A DNA stretch of 64,000 nucleotides from Sulfurimonas sp. (GTDB lineage: Bacteria; Campylobacterota; Campylobacteria; Campylobacterales; Sulfurimonadaceae), in assembly GCA_028684815.1 (NCBI GenBank), contig JAQUFE010000006.1:1-64000 (forward strand). Direction: 5' to 3'. Position 1 is the first letter of the stretch. Each line of letters opens with the position of its first letter. The notes under the pieces were generated by a model. That model had not been told where the DNA came from, made no database searches, and saw only the letters and a program-made list of their open reading frames with translations. Below, one piece after another: positions 1 through 9,198 of the stretch. The translations under genes were made by a program, and so were the position numbers.

Positions 1-80
1 TCTGAACTATCACTACAAGCACTAAATGCTAACGCAAGCACTAAAGCAGATGCAAAAATTTTAATCCTAGATATCCTCAT
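1..80 (-). CDS. Partial lipoprotein N-terminus (MRISRIKIFASALVLALAFSACSDSS...), runs off the left edge; possibly a NosC-type cytochrome by position
   Basis: Minus-strand ATG at 80 with lipobox-like AFSAC; downstream of nosG as expected for nosC in clade II nos operons (positional inference). Confidence 0.5.
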   Translation of the reverse strand, partial: MRISRIKIFASALVLALAFSACSDSS

Positions 81-89
81 AACTCTCTC

Positions 90-830
90 CTATTTTTTAC
101 TAGCGTAATACTCTTCATAAGTAACTCGCGGCTTAATCACAATAGATGGAATTGACGTAGGACAAACTTCTTGACAAGCCCCACAACCAATACAACCATC
201 ATAAATCTCAGGACGATTCCCACCACCTGCATCTGGTACCATAGCGATGGCACTTAGTGGGTGTGGGATTGGGCACATATCTGCACAAAGCGTACATTGT
301 TTGCCCTCAAACTGCGAAAACTTCTCTAAAAGCTCAACTTCAAGATCATGTAAATTTGTAACTGAACTATTAAACTTACTCATTCTATCAGCATACCCAG
401 CAGGAACTGGAATGTTTTTCATAGCTAGACAAGTGTCTGGATGCTCTAGTACTGCTATACCCATGTGTATATCTTCTGGTTTTTCACAGCTGTGGTCTAG
501 CGCCCCGGTTGGGCAGGCTAAAACACAAGGAACAGCGCTACAAGCCCAACAACCTCTCTCGTTTGCATCTATATAAGGTGTCCCAACTCCATGACCATGA
601 GCTATATCTGTTAGTTTTATGGAATGGTATGGACAGACTTGAAGACACTGCCCACACTTGATGCAAAGAGCTAAAAACTTCTTCTCATCTACAGCTCCGG
701 GAGGTCTTAGTCTATTTTCTGCTCTTAAAGTGTATGGACTAAATATCATCCCCCCACCAAGAGCAAGTCCTAATATTCCTAAAGTGGAATACTTCATAAA
801 CTCTCTTCTATCTGTTTGTACTTTTTGCAT
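90..830 (-). CDS. nosG: NosG / NapG-like periplasmic ferredoxin, 4x[4Fe-4S]
   Basis: Tat-like DRREF motif at N-terminus, repeated CxxCxxC...CP clusters, next to nosD/nosZ. Confidence 0.85.
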   Translation of the reverse strand: MQKVQTDRREFMKYSTLGILGLALGGGMIFSPYTLRAENRLRPPGAVDEKKFLALCIKCGQCLQVCPYHSIKLTDIAHGHGVGTPYIDANERGCWACSAVPCVLACPTGALDHSCEKPEDIHMGIAVLEHPDTCLAMKNIPVPAGYADRMSKFNSSVTNLHDLEVELLEKFSQFEGKQCTLCADMCPIPHPLSAIAMVPDAGGGNRPEIYDGCIGCGACQEVCPTSIPSIVIKPRVTYEEYYASKK

Positions 831-832
831 CT

Positions 833-2049
833 CTATCCTTTAATCCTAACTTTGGGTTTATCATCTTCAAATAAAAAGAGTGGTTTAGTAAATGGTGCTA
901 ATTTTGCTAAAAAGTTTAGCAAAGAGATAACTGGCGAACCATAAAAAAACTTGACATCTGGATTATAAATCCACATCTGATCTGCATATTGATAGACTTT
1001 ATGTGGAGTATCTCCAATGTTATCGCCATCTCTGTCAAATCCTACATAGTTATCCCAATAGTTTCCTACTATCTCATTTGCATATGTTTTACTTCCTCTG
1101 CTATCATTTACTACATCTTCTATATTTCCCATAATGACGTTATCTTTTATGACATTATCTTCACTAAGAGAGTGAAAATGTATAGCCTCGGAGTTATATA
1201 GAATTTTGTTTGCTGTAATCCAATTTTTAGTACCTGGCTCAAATGGAGATCTATCTATATAAAGCCCTTGTGCACAATATATGATGCTATTGTCCTCTAG
1301 TGTAAAGTTTGAAACATCTTTAACCCGATGCCCATACCAGTTGCTCCTAAAGAGCTTTGTACACTATTCCCTATAGCTATCGTATCTTTTGAATACATGA
1401 AAAATATACCAACACTGTTAAATTTATAATTATTGTCTTTTACTAAATTTTTACCAGCATACATAAAATGCAGAGAGTATCTACAATACTCACCATAATT
1501 TTCTACAATCTCATTTCCATGAGAGTACCAAATAACCATATCTCTTGATTTTATAAGAGAGTTCTTCTTAACGATGTTGTCATTTGAGTACCAAAGTCTG
1601 AGCCCATCTCCACGAACTCCTAGTTCTAAATCTTTTGAAGTGATGGTGTTGTTAGATATGATAGAGTTGTTTACCATCTGCAAATCTATACCAAATAGAC
1701 AGTCTTCTATAACACAGTTGCTAATTTCACAATGCTTTGATTCAACTACTGTAATAGCCGAATCTATATTGTCGTGTCTATCACCACTACCAACTATCTT
1801 TAGATTTTTAAGAGTTACATATGAACTTTTAATATTTATAACAGTCCCTAAACCCTCTCCATCAATAACTACTCCATCTTCTATTCCTGTAATAGTGATA
1901 GGTTTATTGATTACTATATTTCCTTTATAAACACCAGCACTAAGCTTTATTATCGAGCCATGTGGTGCAGCATCTATAGCTTTTTGAAGAGTATTTGCTC
2001 CAAAAAGCCCAGTGATAAAAAAAGAAATACTAAAGATTATTTTAAACAT
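833..2049 (-). pseudogene. nosD: nosD (periplasmic copper-processing/beta-helix protein) interrupted by a 1-nt frameshift near 1321
   Basis: ORFs 1297..2049 and 833..1132 are two parts of one protein: after ...GATGMGIG the -1 frame continues KDVSNFTLEDNSIIYCAQGLYIDRSPFEPGTKNWITANKILYNSEAIHFHSLSEDNVIKDNVIMGNIEDVVND... without a stop. Confidence 0.85.
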
Positions 2050-2068
2050 GTTAAACCCTAAAATTTAT

Positions 2069-2851
2069 TTACGCTTGCATCTCTTTTAGTGCCTTTTGTT
2101 TTGCAAAAAAAGCTAAAAGACTAAACAAACCGATAAGAACTATCATATAAAAACCGATAGTCGGATATGAGTGAGTAGTAAACTGTGCTATTTTACCATC
2201 TCCGAACACTGTTGGCATAAAAGGTTTGATCTTAAAGGCTCCCCAGTCATGTAAGTTGTGTCCAAACCAGTATAACCAGTAAGAGTAGTCAGCTACAAAC
2301 AGTATCGGCAGAGATGCAGGAACTAGCATTACATAGTTTAAATACTTGTTGTTGTAAGCTATAAAGTAGATTATGAAAAGTGAAAGCAGGAGTAGTGCAT
2401 AGATGCCGATTTCTCTCTCAAATACACCACCAACCCACATAGGGTCCATTCCAACATAGTGGTTAATTGTGTTCATTTCATGAACTTCTCCGCTAAACCC
2501 ATCAAAATGAAAAAATACAGGAATTCCCTGAGGGAATGCTTCTTTTGGATAGTTTGGAGCTTCTAGTGAAACTGCCCAAATTGGAAGTGACGCTACTCCG
2601 ATTTCTGATGAAGCTGTTATCATTTTTTCTAAATCATTATGAGCTTCTTTAGGAGTTGAGATACTTTTGTATCTACCTTGATTATATAGATTCCATACTT
2701 TGGCACTAAAAGAAGATATCTCATCTCCCTTGTGGTTGTCAATCTGTGTTAAAACTCCATTAAAAGCTATCATCGGAAATGTAAACGAGACAGTTAAAAT
2801 AAGTAAAGCCAAAAGAGCAAAGATTCTTGCCTTTTTTAAACTTGTATGCAT
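2069..2851 (-). CDS. nosB: NosB-type integral membrane protein of clade II nos operon
   Basis: Multi-TM protein located between nosZ and nosD, as in the Wolinella-type nos gene order. Confidence 0.65.
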   Translation of the reverse strand: MHTSLKKARIFALLALLILTVSFTFPMIAFNGVLTQIDNHKGDEISSFSAKVWNLYNQGRYKSISTPKEAHNDLEKMITASSEIGVASLPIWAVSLEAPNYPKEAFPQGIPVFFHFDGFSGEVHEMNTINHYVGMDPMWVGGVFEREIGIYALLLLSLFIIYFIAYNNKYLNYVMLVPASLPILFVADYSYWLYWFGHNLHDWGAFKIKPFMPTVFGDGKIAQFTTHSYPTIGFYMIVLIGLFSLLAFFAKQKALKEMQA

Positions 2852-2941
2852 GTGTTATCCTTAAGAGTGAAAATAATTCTAGACTTTGAAAATCTATAAT
2901 TATATGATTTTTATTATAGCTAAAAATATTTTAACTTATCA

Positions 2942-2955
2942 TAGACATAAGTCAA
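2942..2955. promoter_or_regulatory. Imperfect Fnr/Crp-type box TAGACATAAGTCAA upstream of nosB
   Basis: Matches TTGA-N6-TCAA with one half-site mismatch; about 90 bp upstream of the nosB start. Confidence 0.4.
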
Positions 2956-3036
2956 TAATATGAACAAATATAACAATTTATGAATTTTATTATACATATA
3001 AGCTATAACAAAAACAACAAAATTATAATCAATACT

Positions 3037-3050
3037 TTGATATAAGTCAA
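3037..3050. promoter_or_regulatory. Fnr/Crp-type box TTGATATAAGTCAA in the nosZ-nosB gap
   Basis: Exact TTGA-N6-TCAA palindrome. Confidence 0.6.
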
Positions 3051-3174
3051 GAAAATTTAAAGGAATTTATGATATGGGCATTTTTTCCTAAAAAGTGACA
3101 AATTTCATTTTTAAAGCAGAAACTCCAAGGCTTTGTTTTAAGTATTGCAATGATTTTTGTGGTGTTAAAATAGG

Positions 3175-3200
3175 AGATAGAGGAGATAACTCCTCTATCT
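3175..3200. terminator. Hairpin downstream of nosZ (AGATAGAGGAG-ATAA-CTCCTCTATCT)
   Basis: Perfect 11-bp stem, 4-nt loop, about 30 bp after the nosZ stop. Confidence 0.6.
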
Positions 3201-3228
3201 TATAGCGGGTATAACTTAATCCAAAGTC

Positions 3229-5829
3229 TTAGAATAAGTTAGCATTATCATCAACCCATTTTAGGTATTCTATAATGTCTTTTGTCTCTTCTTTGCTCAT
3301 GTTTTGGTTAGGCATTCTTAGTTTGAAATAATCAATCATGCTCTTAACATATGGCTCTTCATACATTTTTTCTGGATGTAGGATAAAATCACTTACCCAT
3401 TTCTCAGCATTTTCATGTCTTTGTAGTACACCAGTTAAGTCTGGACCTGATGATACTTTACCAATAACGTGACATCCGTTACAACCACCTTCAGCGAAAG
3501 CTTTTTCACCTCTAGTAGCAGACGGAGTTTGTTTAGTAGCGATTTCTCTTACTAGTGAATCTTTTGCACGAATCCCAACGTCAGCAGTTTTAACCATTAG
3601 TTGCCAAATCATATTTTCAAAAAGGATAGCTTTTTCATAATCACCTTTTTTGAAAGCCTCGTCAGCTTGTTTTTTCTGAGCAGGGATTTGGTTATATTGA
3701 TCAAATGCATCAGTTACAAGATCAGCTACCACTTTATGTTTGTCAAATTTGTTGTCTTTTAAGAACTTTACAACTGACTGAATAACAGCATCTGTAGCAT
3801 CATTTACTGCAACAGTTTTTTTGTACTCAGCAATGAGTTGATCACTTGACATTGTTTGCATTTTTAGTTTTTGAGCCGAAGTATATTTTTTATTCGGATC
3901 TTTAACCATCAAGTAACCCATCATCTCTAAGTGAAGAGCTGAACAAAATTCTGTACAATAGTATGGGAAAACTCCTTCTAAGTCAGCAGTAAACTTAACA
4001 CTTCCTGTTTTACCAGGCTCTAGTGAAACGTGAACATCATGTTGACTAACTGTAAACGCGTGAGTCTCATCTTGAGCTCTCTCAAGGTTTGTTAAGTACA
4101 TAGTTACTTCATCACCTTTATTAACTGTGATTCTCTCAGGGTTAATATGTGAACGAACAACCGTAGCGTATACAGTAACTTTGTTACCTTTTCTCTCGAT
4201 TCTTTCTTGACCTGCTAAAGTTTTACCTTCATGAATCTCGCCAGTTCTTACGTTTGTTCCCATTGGGTATCTAACGTGTGGGTGAAGCTTTGAAGCACGA
4301 ATAGCAACAGCTTGGTGAGGCTCACCTAATGGAATAGGCATGTCATATAAAAGATCCATTTTCTTACCACTAATGTCAATTAACTGGTGACTTTGTGGGT
4401 GTAATGGTCCAACAGGCTGATATCTATCAATTACTAGTTTGTTTAGTGAAATGATATATTTTCCTTGAGGATCAGCAGATTTACCTTCCATTCCACAAAG
4501 GTGACCAACGTTATAGTGAACGTTTACTTTGTCTAAAACTTTAAGAGTTTTATAGTTCCACTTAACAACTTGTGAATCAACATATAGTGAAGTATAAATC
4601 TCACCATCTACGTTTGAATACTGGTTATGTAATGGCCCAAGACCTAACTCAGCTTGACCGTGTAGAGACTCTTTCATATCTAAGATAGGAATACCATATG
4701 GATCTTTACCAATGTATTTTTTATCTTTGATAAGTTTTTTGATCTTGCTCCATTTATAAACAGAAGCGTGAGTATCTAGTTTACCACAAACAGTAATATA
4801 TTCACCATCAGGAGAGACGTCAACACCGTGTGGTGATTTTGGCTCTGGAATTAAGAACAGTGCATCATGCTTAACTGCAACATCCATAGGAATAACTCTA
4901 TGACCATTTACAACTTTTACGTTTTTCTTATCTTGTGCAACTTTTTGTAGCACTTCCCAGTTATAAACATGTAGGAAGTCAGTGTCATTTCTTGACATAC
5001 CAGCTTCGTTTGGTGGCATACCAATTTCGATTCCACCTGTGTACATCTCCGAGTTAAATGAGTTAGTAAAACCCCAACCATGAGAAACACCTTTACCAGC
5101 GTCACTTAAATCTTGCATATATGGAGGCATCTCTATAGTAAAAGAGTCTTTCTCTATAATACGACCGATTTTAGAATCAAATTTCCACATAGTCACACCA
5201 CCACGGTATGTCTCTTTGTACTCTTCGATTGGAGCGTAGTTGTTATCTAGTGGAGCAGCATATTGAGCAGCCTCTATGATGTACTCTGAATTTTGTGTAA
5301 AGAAAGCTCCACCGTGAGCAGATTTAAAAACAGGGTTTACAACTATTTGTTGAGTCTCAAAGTCAGCTAAAGAGATGATAGCTATACGAGGAGTAGCTTT
5401 ATCGTTGATTGCTAACCACTTACCATCATATTTACCATCTACTTCAGATAGAGCAGGGTGATGAGTATCTCCCCAGTTGATCTCTCTTCCACGGATATTA
5501 CCTTGTCTTAGGACCTTTTTAGATTCTTCGTCAAAGCCATAACCTTGCCAAGGTTCAGGTGTAAATACACCGATGTACTTCAAGATTTTCATTGAAGGAA
5601 CACCATAAACAATAATCTGTCCAGCTTGTCCAGCCGAGCTAAATACTACGAATTCATCTCTACCACCAGATGGTAGGTATGTCTTAGCAGCACGAATTAT
5701 ATCTTGTTCAGTTAAGCCTCTTTTCTTCATTACTTCTTGTAGTTCTCCACCTGTTGCTGCCGATGCGATCGATGCAACTAGTGTCGTACCTAAAAGAACT
5801 GAAGTAAGCTTGTTGAAATGCTTAGTCAT
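3229..5829 (-). CDS. nosZ: Nitrous oxide reductase, clade II, with C-terminal cytochrome c domain
   Basis: CuA motif CTEFCSALHLEM, C-terminal CNGCH heme motif, Sec signal peptide; start set at MTKHFNKL (RBS AAGGAGAAG) rather than the upstream ORF start at 5874. Confidence 0.97.
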   Translation of the reverse strand: MTKHFNKLTSVLLGTTLVASIASAATGGELQEVMKKRGLTEQDIIRAAKTYLPSGGRDEFVVFSSAGQAGQIIVYGVPSMKILKYIGVFTPEPWQGYGFDEESKKVLRQGNIRGREINWGDTHHPALSEVDGKYDGKWLAINDKATPRIAIISLADFETQQIVVNPVFKSAHGGAFFTQNSEYIIEAAQYAAPLDNNYAPIEEYKETYRGGVTMWKFDSKIGRIIEKDSFTIEMPPYMQDLSDAGKGVSHGWGFTNSFNSEMYTGGIEIGMPPNEAGMSRNDTDFLHVYNWEVLQKVAQDKKNVKVVNGHRVIPMDVAVKHDALFLIPEPKSPHGVDVSPDGEYITVCGKLDTHASVYKWSKIKKLIKDKKYIGKDPYGIPILDMKESLHGQAELGLGPLHNQYSNVDGEIYTSLYVDSQVVKWNYKTLKVLDKVNVHYNVGHLCGMEGKSADPQGKYIISLNKLVIDRYQPVGPLHPQSHQLIDISGKKMDLLYDMPIPLGEPHQAVAIRASKLHPHVRYPMGTNVRTGEIHEGKTLAGQERIERKGNKVTVYATVVRSHINPERITVNKGDEVTMYLTNLERAQDETHAFTVSQHDVHVSLEPGKTGSVKFTADLEGVFPYYCTEFCSALHLEMMGYLMVKDPNKKYTSAQKLKMQTMSSDQLIAEYKKTVAVNDATDAVIQSVVKFLKDNKFDKHKVVADLVTDAFDQYNQIPAQKKQADEAFKKGDYEKAILFENMIWQLMVKTADVGIRAKDSLVREIATKQTPSATRGEKAFAEGGCNGCHVIGKVSSGPDLTGVLQRHENAEKWVSDFILHPEKMYEEPYVKSMIDYFKLRMPNQNMSKEETKDIIEYLKWVDDNANLF

Positions 5830-5912
5830 TTTTCTTCTCCTTAAAATTCCTTTGAATATACAGAATATACCCAAATGATTTGCAATACTATTATATTTTT
5901 AAGACACATAAT

Positions 5913-5926
5913 TTGACTAAGGTCAA
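5913..5926. promoter_or_regulatory. Fnr/Crp-type box TTGACTAAGGTCAA upstream of nosZ
   Basis: Perfect TTGAC-N4-GTCAA palindrome about 85 bp upstream of the nosZ start, followed (minus strand) by TATAAT. Confidence 0.7.
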
Positions 5927-5952
5927 ATTATACTAATAACTTTGAAAATTAA

Positions 5953-6924
5953 TTATTGTTTAAGAATAGAAGAAGAAATAAGAGAATCTAAGTCTGATTT
6001 TAGATTTTCTAGCTTTTTAGCGGAGGTTGTTAGCTCTTCGAGGGAGTCTATAAGGGCATCTTCTTTTTTAGTTAGCTCTTTATCTATTGGAAGGGATTCT
6101 TGCATGGTGTAGATAAGTTCTAAGAGGTCTTCTATATTACTCTCTACTTGATATAAAGAGCTAAAAGAATGCTCAATCGAGCGACTAGAGTTTTCTATAG
6201 AGATATTTATTTTTTCTACAAGAAAGTTGAAGTTGTTGCTAGCTAGTAGTATCTCTTTATTTTCATCTTTTATTTTTATAGGCTCTAGCTCTTTGATACT
6301 TGAATTGGTAATTATTTTTTTTGAAGTAGATAAAAATTTTTGCATAAAGAGGATTAGACCTTTTAACTGAGTAAAAAGATATAGAAGAAGCATTACAAGA
6401 AGTGTAAAAAGAGTGTACTGGAGAGTTTTAGAATTATGGAGATCTTTTTCATACTCAGCGTTATGCATTTTGATAAGAGCATCAAATTCCATAACAAGTT
6501 TTATATTGGTATGATATATATCATTTACTATTTTTTCTAGCAAAATATTTGTATAGGCTGAAGTTACTTTGGATCTATCTCTAAAATTTTGCACAAGCAA
6601 ATAAAATTTATTCCATAGTATAGAGATTTGTTTGTTTTTTTCAACGATGTTTGTGAAGCTGTTTTGTTCTATTAAAGCTTGTCTGTTTTTTATATTTTCT
6701 ACAAACTCTTTTATAGATTTGTCTAACTCTTTTGTTGAACTATTTCTATTTTTATAGAGAAAGAAAATATTTTTTGCGATATCTTGAGTAAAAGCCTTTT
6801 GAGAGTTTAAGATATCAAGTAAATTATTGTTAGAACTGTTTTGCTTTGATATATGGCTAGAGAGAAGCGCTAAGGTAATGGAGAGTGTAAAAATAAGTAT
6901 GCCAACTATTTTTATCTTAGTCAT
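5953..6924 (-). CDS. Membrane sensor-like protein with PilJ/NarX-type periplasmic domain and HAMP/coiled-coil but no output domain
   Basis: N-terminal TM, helical periplasmic region, second TM, cytoplasmic coiled coil; no kinase, GGDEF or MCP signalling motif. Confidence 0.5.
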   Translation of the reverse strand: MTKIKIVGILIFTLSITLALLSSHISKQNSSNNNLLDILNSQKAFTQDIAKNIFFLYKNRNSSTKELDKSIKEFVENIKNRQALIEQNSFTNIVEKNKQISILWNKFYLLVQNFRDRSKVTSAYTNILLEKIVNDIYHTNIKLVMEFDALIKMHNAEYEKDLHNSKTLQYTLFTLLVMLLLYLFTQLKGLILFMQKFLSTSKKIITNSSIKELEPIKIKDENKEILLASNNFNFLVEKINISIENSSRSIEHSFSSLYQVESNIEDLLELIYTMQESLPIDKELTKKEDALIDSLEELTTSAKKLENLKSDLDSLISSSILKQ

Positions 6925-7573
6925 TTGCTACTTCCTTTAGTGCATTTATATCTAGCACCTTGATTTGACCATGTATTATATCAATAATATTATTTCTCTT
7001 AAGTCTATTTAAGACACGTGATAGAGTTGCTGGTTGAATGTGAAGTATCAAAGATATATCATGTCTTTTTAGTTTGTTAAACATCTCCAAGTCGCCATAA
7101 AGCATCATAGAAACTTTTTGGACTGAGTCATAAATAAATTCACGGTTTATTAAAGATTGAAGTTTTTTAGATCTTGCATTAACCTCACAAGAGAGCTCTA
7201 GGCAGAGTTTATTTTTATCTAAAAAGTTTGATTTAAAGAGTTCGTAGTCGATGTTTAAGACTAATGATTCCTCTACTATGGAGATATTTGAGAAAAAATC
7301 AAGAGTTGGACTTTTAAAAGTCTCTATCTCTGAGAGTAGTGATCCCTTATATATATAGTAAAGAAAAATCTCATTTTTATGTTTATCTATCTTGTAAGAT
7401 TTTGCTAGACCATTTATAAGAAACTCTAAATTTTGACTATGCTCATTTTCATAATGAAGCAGATACTCATTTGCATAGGAGCTAAGAGAGCAAAAAGAAG
7501 ATAGAAGTTCAATCTCATGAATATCAAGAGAGCTAAAAAATTCTAAGGATTCCAAAATCTCTCTGATAGTCAA
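6917..7573 (-). CDS. Crp/Fnr family transcriptional regulator
   Basis: Cyclic-nucleotide-binding-like N-terminus and HTH with PATLSRVLNRLKRNNII recognition helix. Confidence 0.85.
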   Translation of the reverse strand: MTIREILESLEFFSSLDIHEIELLSSFCSLSSYANEYLLHYENEHSQNLEFLINGLAKSYKIDKHKNEIFLYYIYKGSLLSEIETFKSPTLDFFSNISIVEESLVLNIDYELFKSNFLDKNKLCLELSCEVNARSKKLQSLINREFIYDSVQKVSMMLYGDLEMFNKLKRHDISLILHIQPATLSRVLNRLKRNNIIDIIHGQIKVLDINALKEVAND

Positions 7574-7583
7574 CTCTTGAATC

Positions 7584-8018
7584 CTACTCTAAAATAACAG
7601 GGCAATCTTCTAGTGAGATATTAAACTCAAAAAGTTTAGCTTTTGATTTTTCACTTATGTAAACATATGAAGTATCAATACCAGCTTGTAAAAATTTATA
7701 AGTTGTTTTACAAACACCCATAGTTACAGCTTCTTTCATTCTAGTTCTATCTTCTTTTCTTACAGCCTCATCACTTTTTGAGCCAGTATTTATCTCAAAA
7801 GTATATATAAGTGTAGCACCTTGGTTTTTTACAGATGCAAGGGTTGTATATTTATCTACAACTTGAGGGAGTGATTTAGAAGTCTCTTTTACTACCATCT
7901 CTGCGATAATTACATTTTGAGCCTGCATCTCTTTTTCTGGGAGCACACCAGGTCTTGTTTGTATCTCAGATGAAAATAGTAATGTAGAAAAAATTACCAT
8001 AAAAATTATTTTGTGCAT
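7584..8018 (-). CDS. Secreted hypothetical protein
   Basis: Signal peptide MHKIIFMVIFSTLLFSS; ORF in co-directional gene cluster. Confidence 0.5.
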   Translation of the reverse strand: MHKIIFMVIFSTLLFSSEIQTRPGVLPEKEMQAQNVIIAEMVVKETSKSLPQVVDKYTTLASVKNQGATLIYTFEINTGSKSDEAVRKEDRTRMKEAVTMGVCKTTYKFLQAGIDTSYVYISEKSKAKLFEFNISLEDCPVILE

Positions 8019-8068
8019 TATTATCCTTTTAGTTGAAATTATAAAATTAAGTCAGACAACAAAGATTT

Positions 8069-9187
8069 TTAATCTTGTTGTTGTCTCATATATGATGGAA
8101 TATCTAAGTAATTTTCATCATACTCTCCACCAACTACTAGTTTTGGGCGGAGTTTTATTTTTGCTTGTGGAGCTTCACTTACAAAGTCTTCATTGTTAGA
8201 ACCTGATTTTAAATCTTTTTCAAAACCTGTTGCAATTATGGTTATTTTGATATAGTTTGGCTCAATACTTGCATCTGTAGATGTACCAAAGATAACCTCT
8301 GCATCTTCGTGTGCACTCTCATGTACAACATTCATAGCATCTGAAATTTCCATAAGTGGAAAGTCTGGATGCATCTTAAAGTGAACTAAAACACCCATAG
8401 CACCATTTATAGTCATGTTGTCAAGTAGAGGTGACTCAATCGCAGCTTTGATAGCCTCATAAGCAGCATTTTCGCCTTCATACTCACCAACACCCATAAG
8501 TGCCATACCTTTGTGACTCATTACAGTTCTTAAATCTGCAAAGTCTAGGTTTATGTCATTTTCTCCACTTGCAAGGATTACACCTGAAGTTCCACTTACA
8601 GCTTGAGCTAAAACGCTATCAACTATTTTAAAGCTCTCTTTTAGTCCAAGTCTTCTGTCTATTATGGAGAGCAGTTTGTCATTTGGGATAACTACTATAG
8701 AGTCACTCTCACGCTTGAGCTCTTCAAGTCCAGCTTCGGCTAGTTTAAGACGTTTTTTACCCTCAAAAGAGAAAGGTTTTGTAACTATAGAGATAGTTAA
8801 AGCGCCAACCTCTTTTGCTATTTGGGCAATAACAGGAGCAGCGCCAGTCCCAGTTCCACCACCAAGACCTGCAGAGATAAAGATAATGTCAGCACCATCA
8901 AGAGCTGCCCTAATCTCATCGTAACTCTCTAACGCTGAGTCTTTGCCTATATCTGGCTTCATACCAGCACCAAGGCCTTTAGTAAGCTTAGTCCCTATCT
9001 GGATTTTAGATGCACTCTCAGCTTCATATAACACTTGAGCATCAGTGTTTATCATAATCATTTCGATGCCACAGACACCCTCTTTGATCATATGGCCGAT
9101 CATGTTACCACCACCGCCACCTACGCCTACTGCTATTATTCTTGCCCCACTTAGGTTGTTTGCTTCTTCAATTACATACGGTTCCAT
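8069..9187 (-). CDS. ftsZ: Cell division protein FtsZ
   Basis: Tubulin signature GGGTGTGAAP, C-terminal peptide LDIPSYMR; start reset to MEPYVIEEANN with RBS AAGGAG. Confidence 0.97.
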   Translation of the reverse strand: MEPYVIEEANNLSGARIIAVGVGGGGGNMIGHMIKEGVCGIEMIMINTDAQVLYEAESASKIQIGTKLTKGLGAGMKPDIGKDSALESYDEIRAALDGADIIFISAGLGGGTGTGAAPVIAQIAKEVGALTISIVTKPFSFEGKKRLKLAEAGLEELKRESDSIVVIPNDKLLSIIDRRLGLKESFKIVDSVLAQAVSGTSGVILASGENDINLDFADLRTVMSHKGMALMGVGEYEGENAAYEAIKAAIESPLLDNMTINGAMGVLVHFKMHPDFPLMEISDAMNVVHESAHEDAEVIFGTSTDASIEPNYIKITIIATGFEKDLKSGSNNEDFVSEAPQAKIKLRPKLVVGGEYDENYLDIPSYMRQQQD

Positions 9188-9198
9188 AATCTTACTCC

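Noticed and set aside
1297-1340. Programmed -1 frameshift in nosD
   Set aside because: The site GGG TTA AAG lacks an X XXY YYZ slippery heptamer with sensible P-site re-pairing and no obvious stimulatory element was seen; a 1-nt indel is simpler.
5829-5874. Upstream N-terminal extension of NosZ (MGIFCIFKGILRRRK)
   Set aside because: The internal ATG has a strong RBS and a proper Sec signal peptide; the extension has neither.
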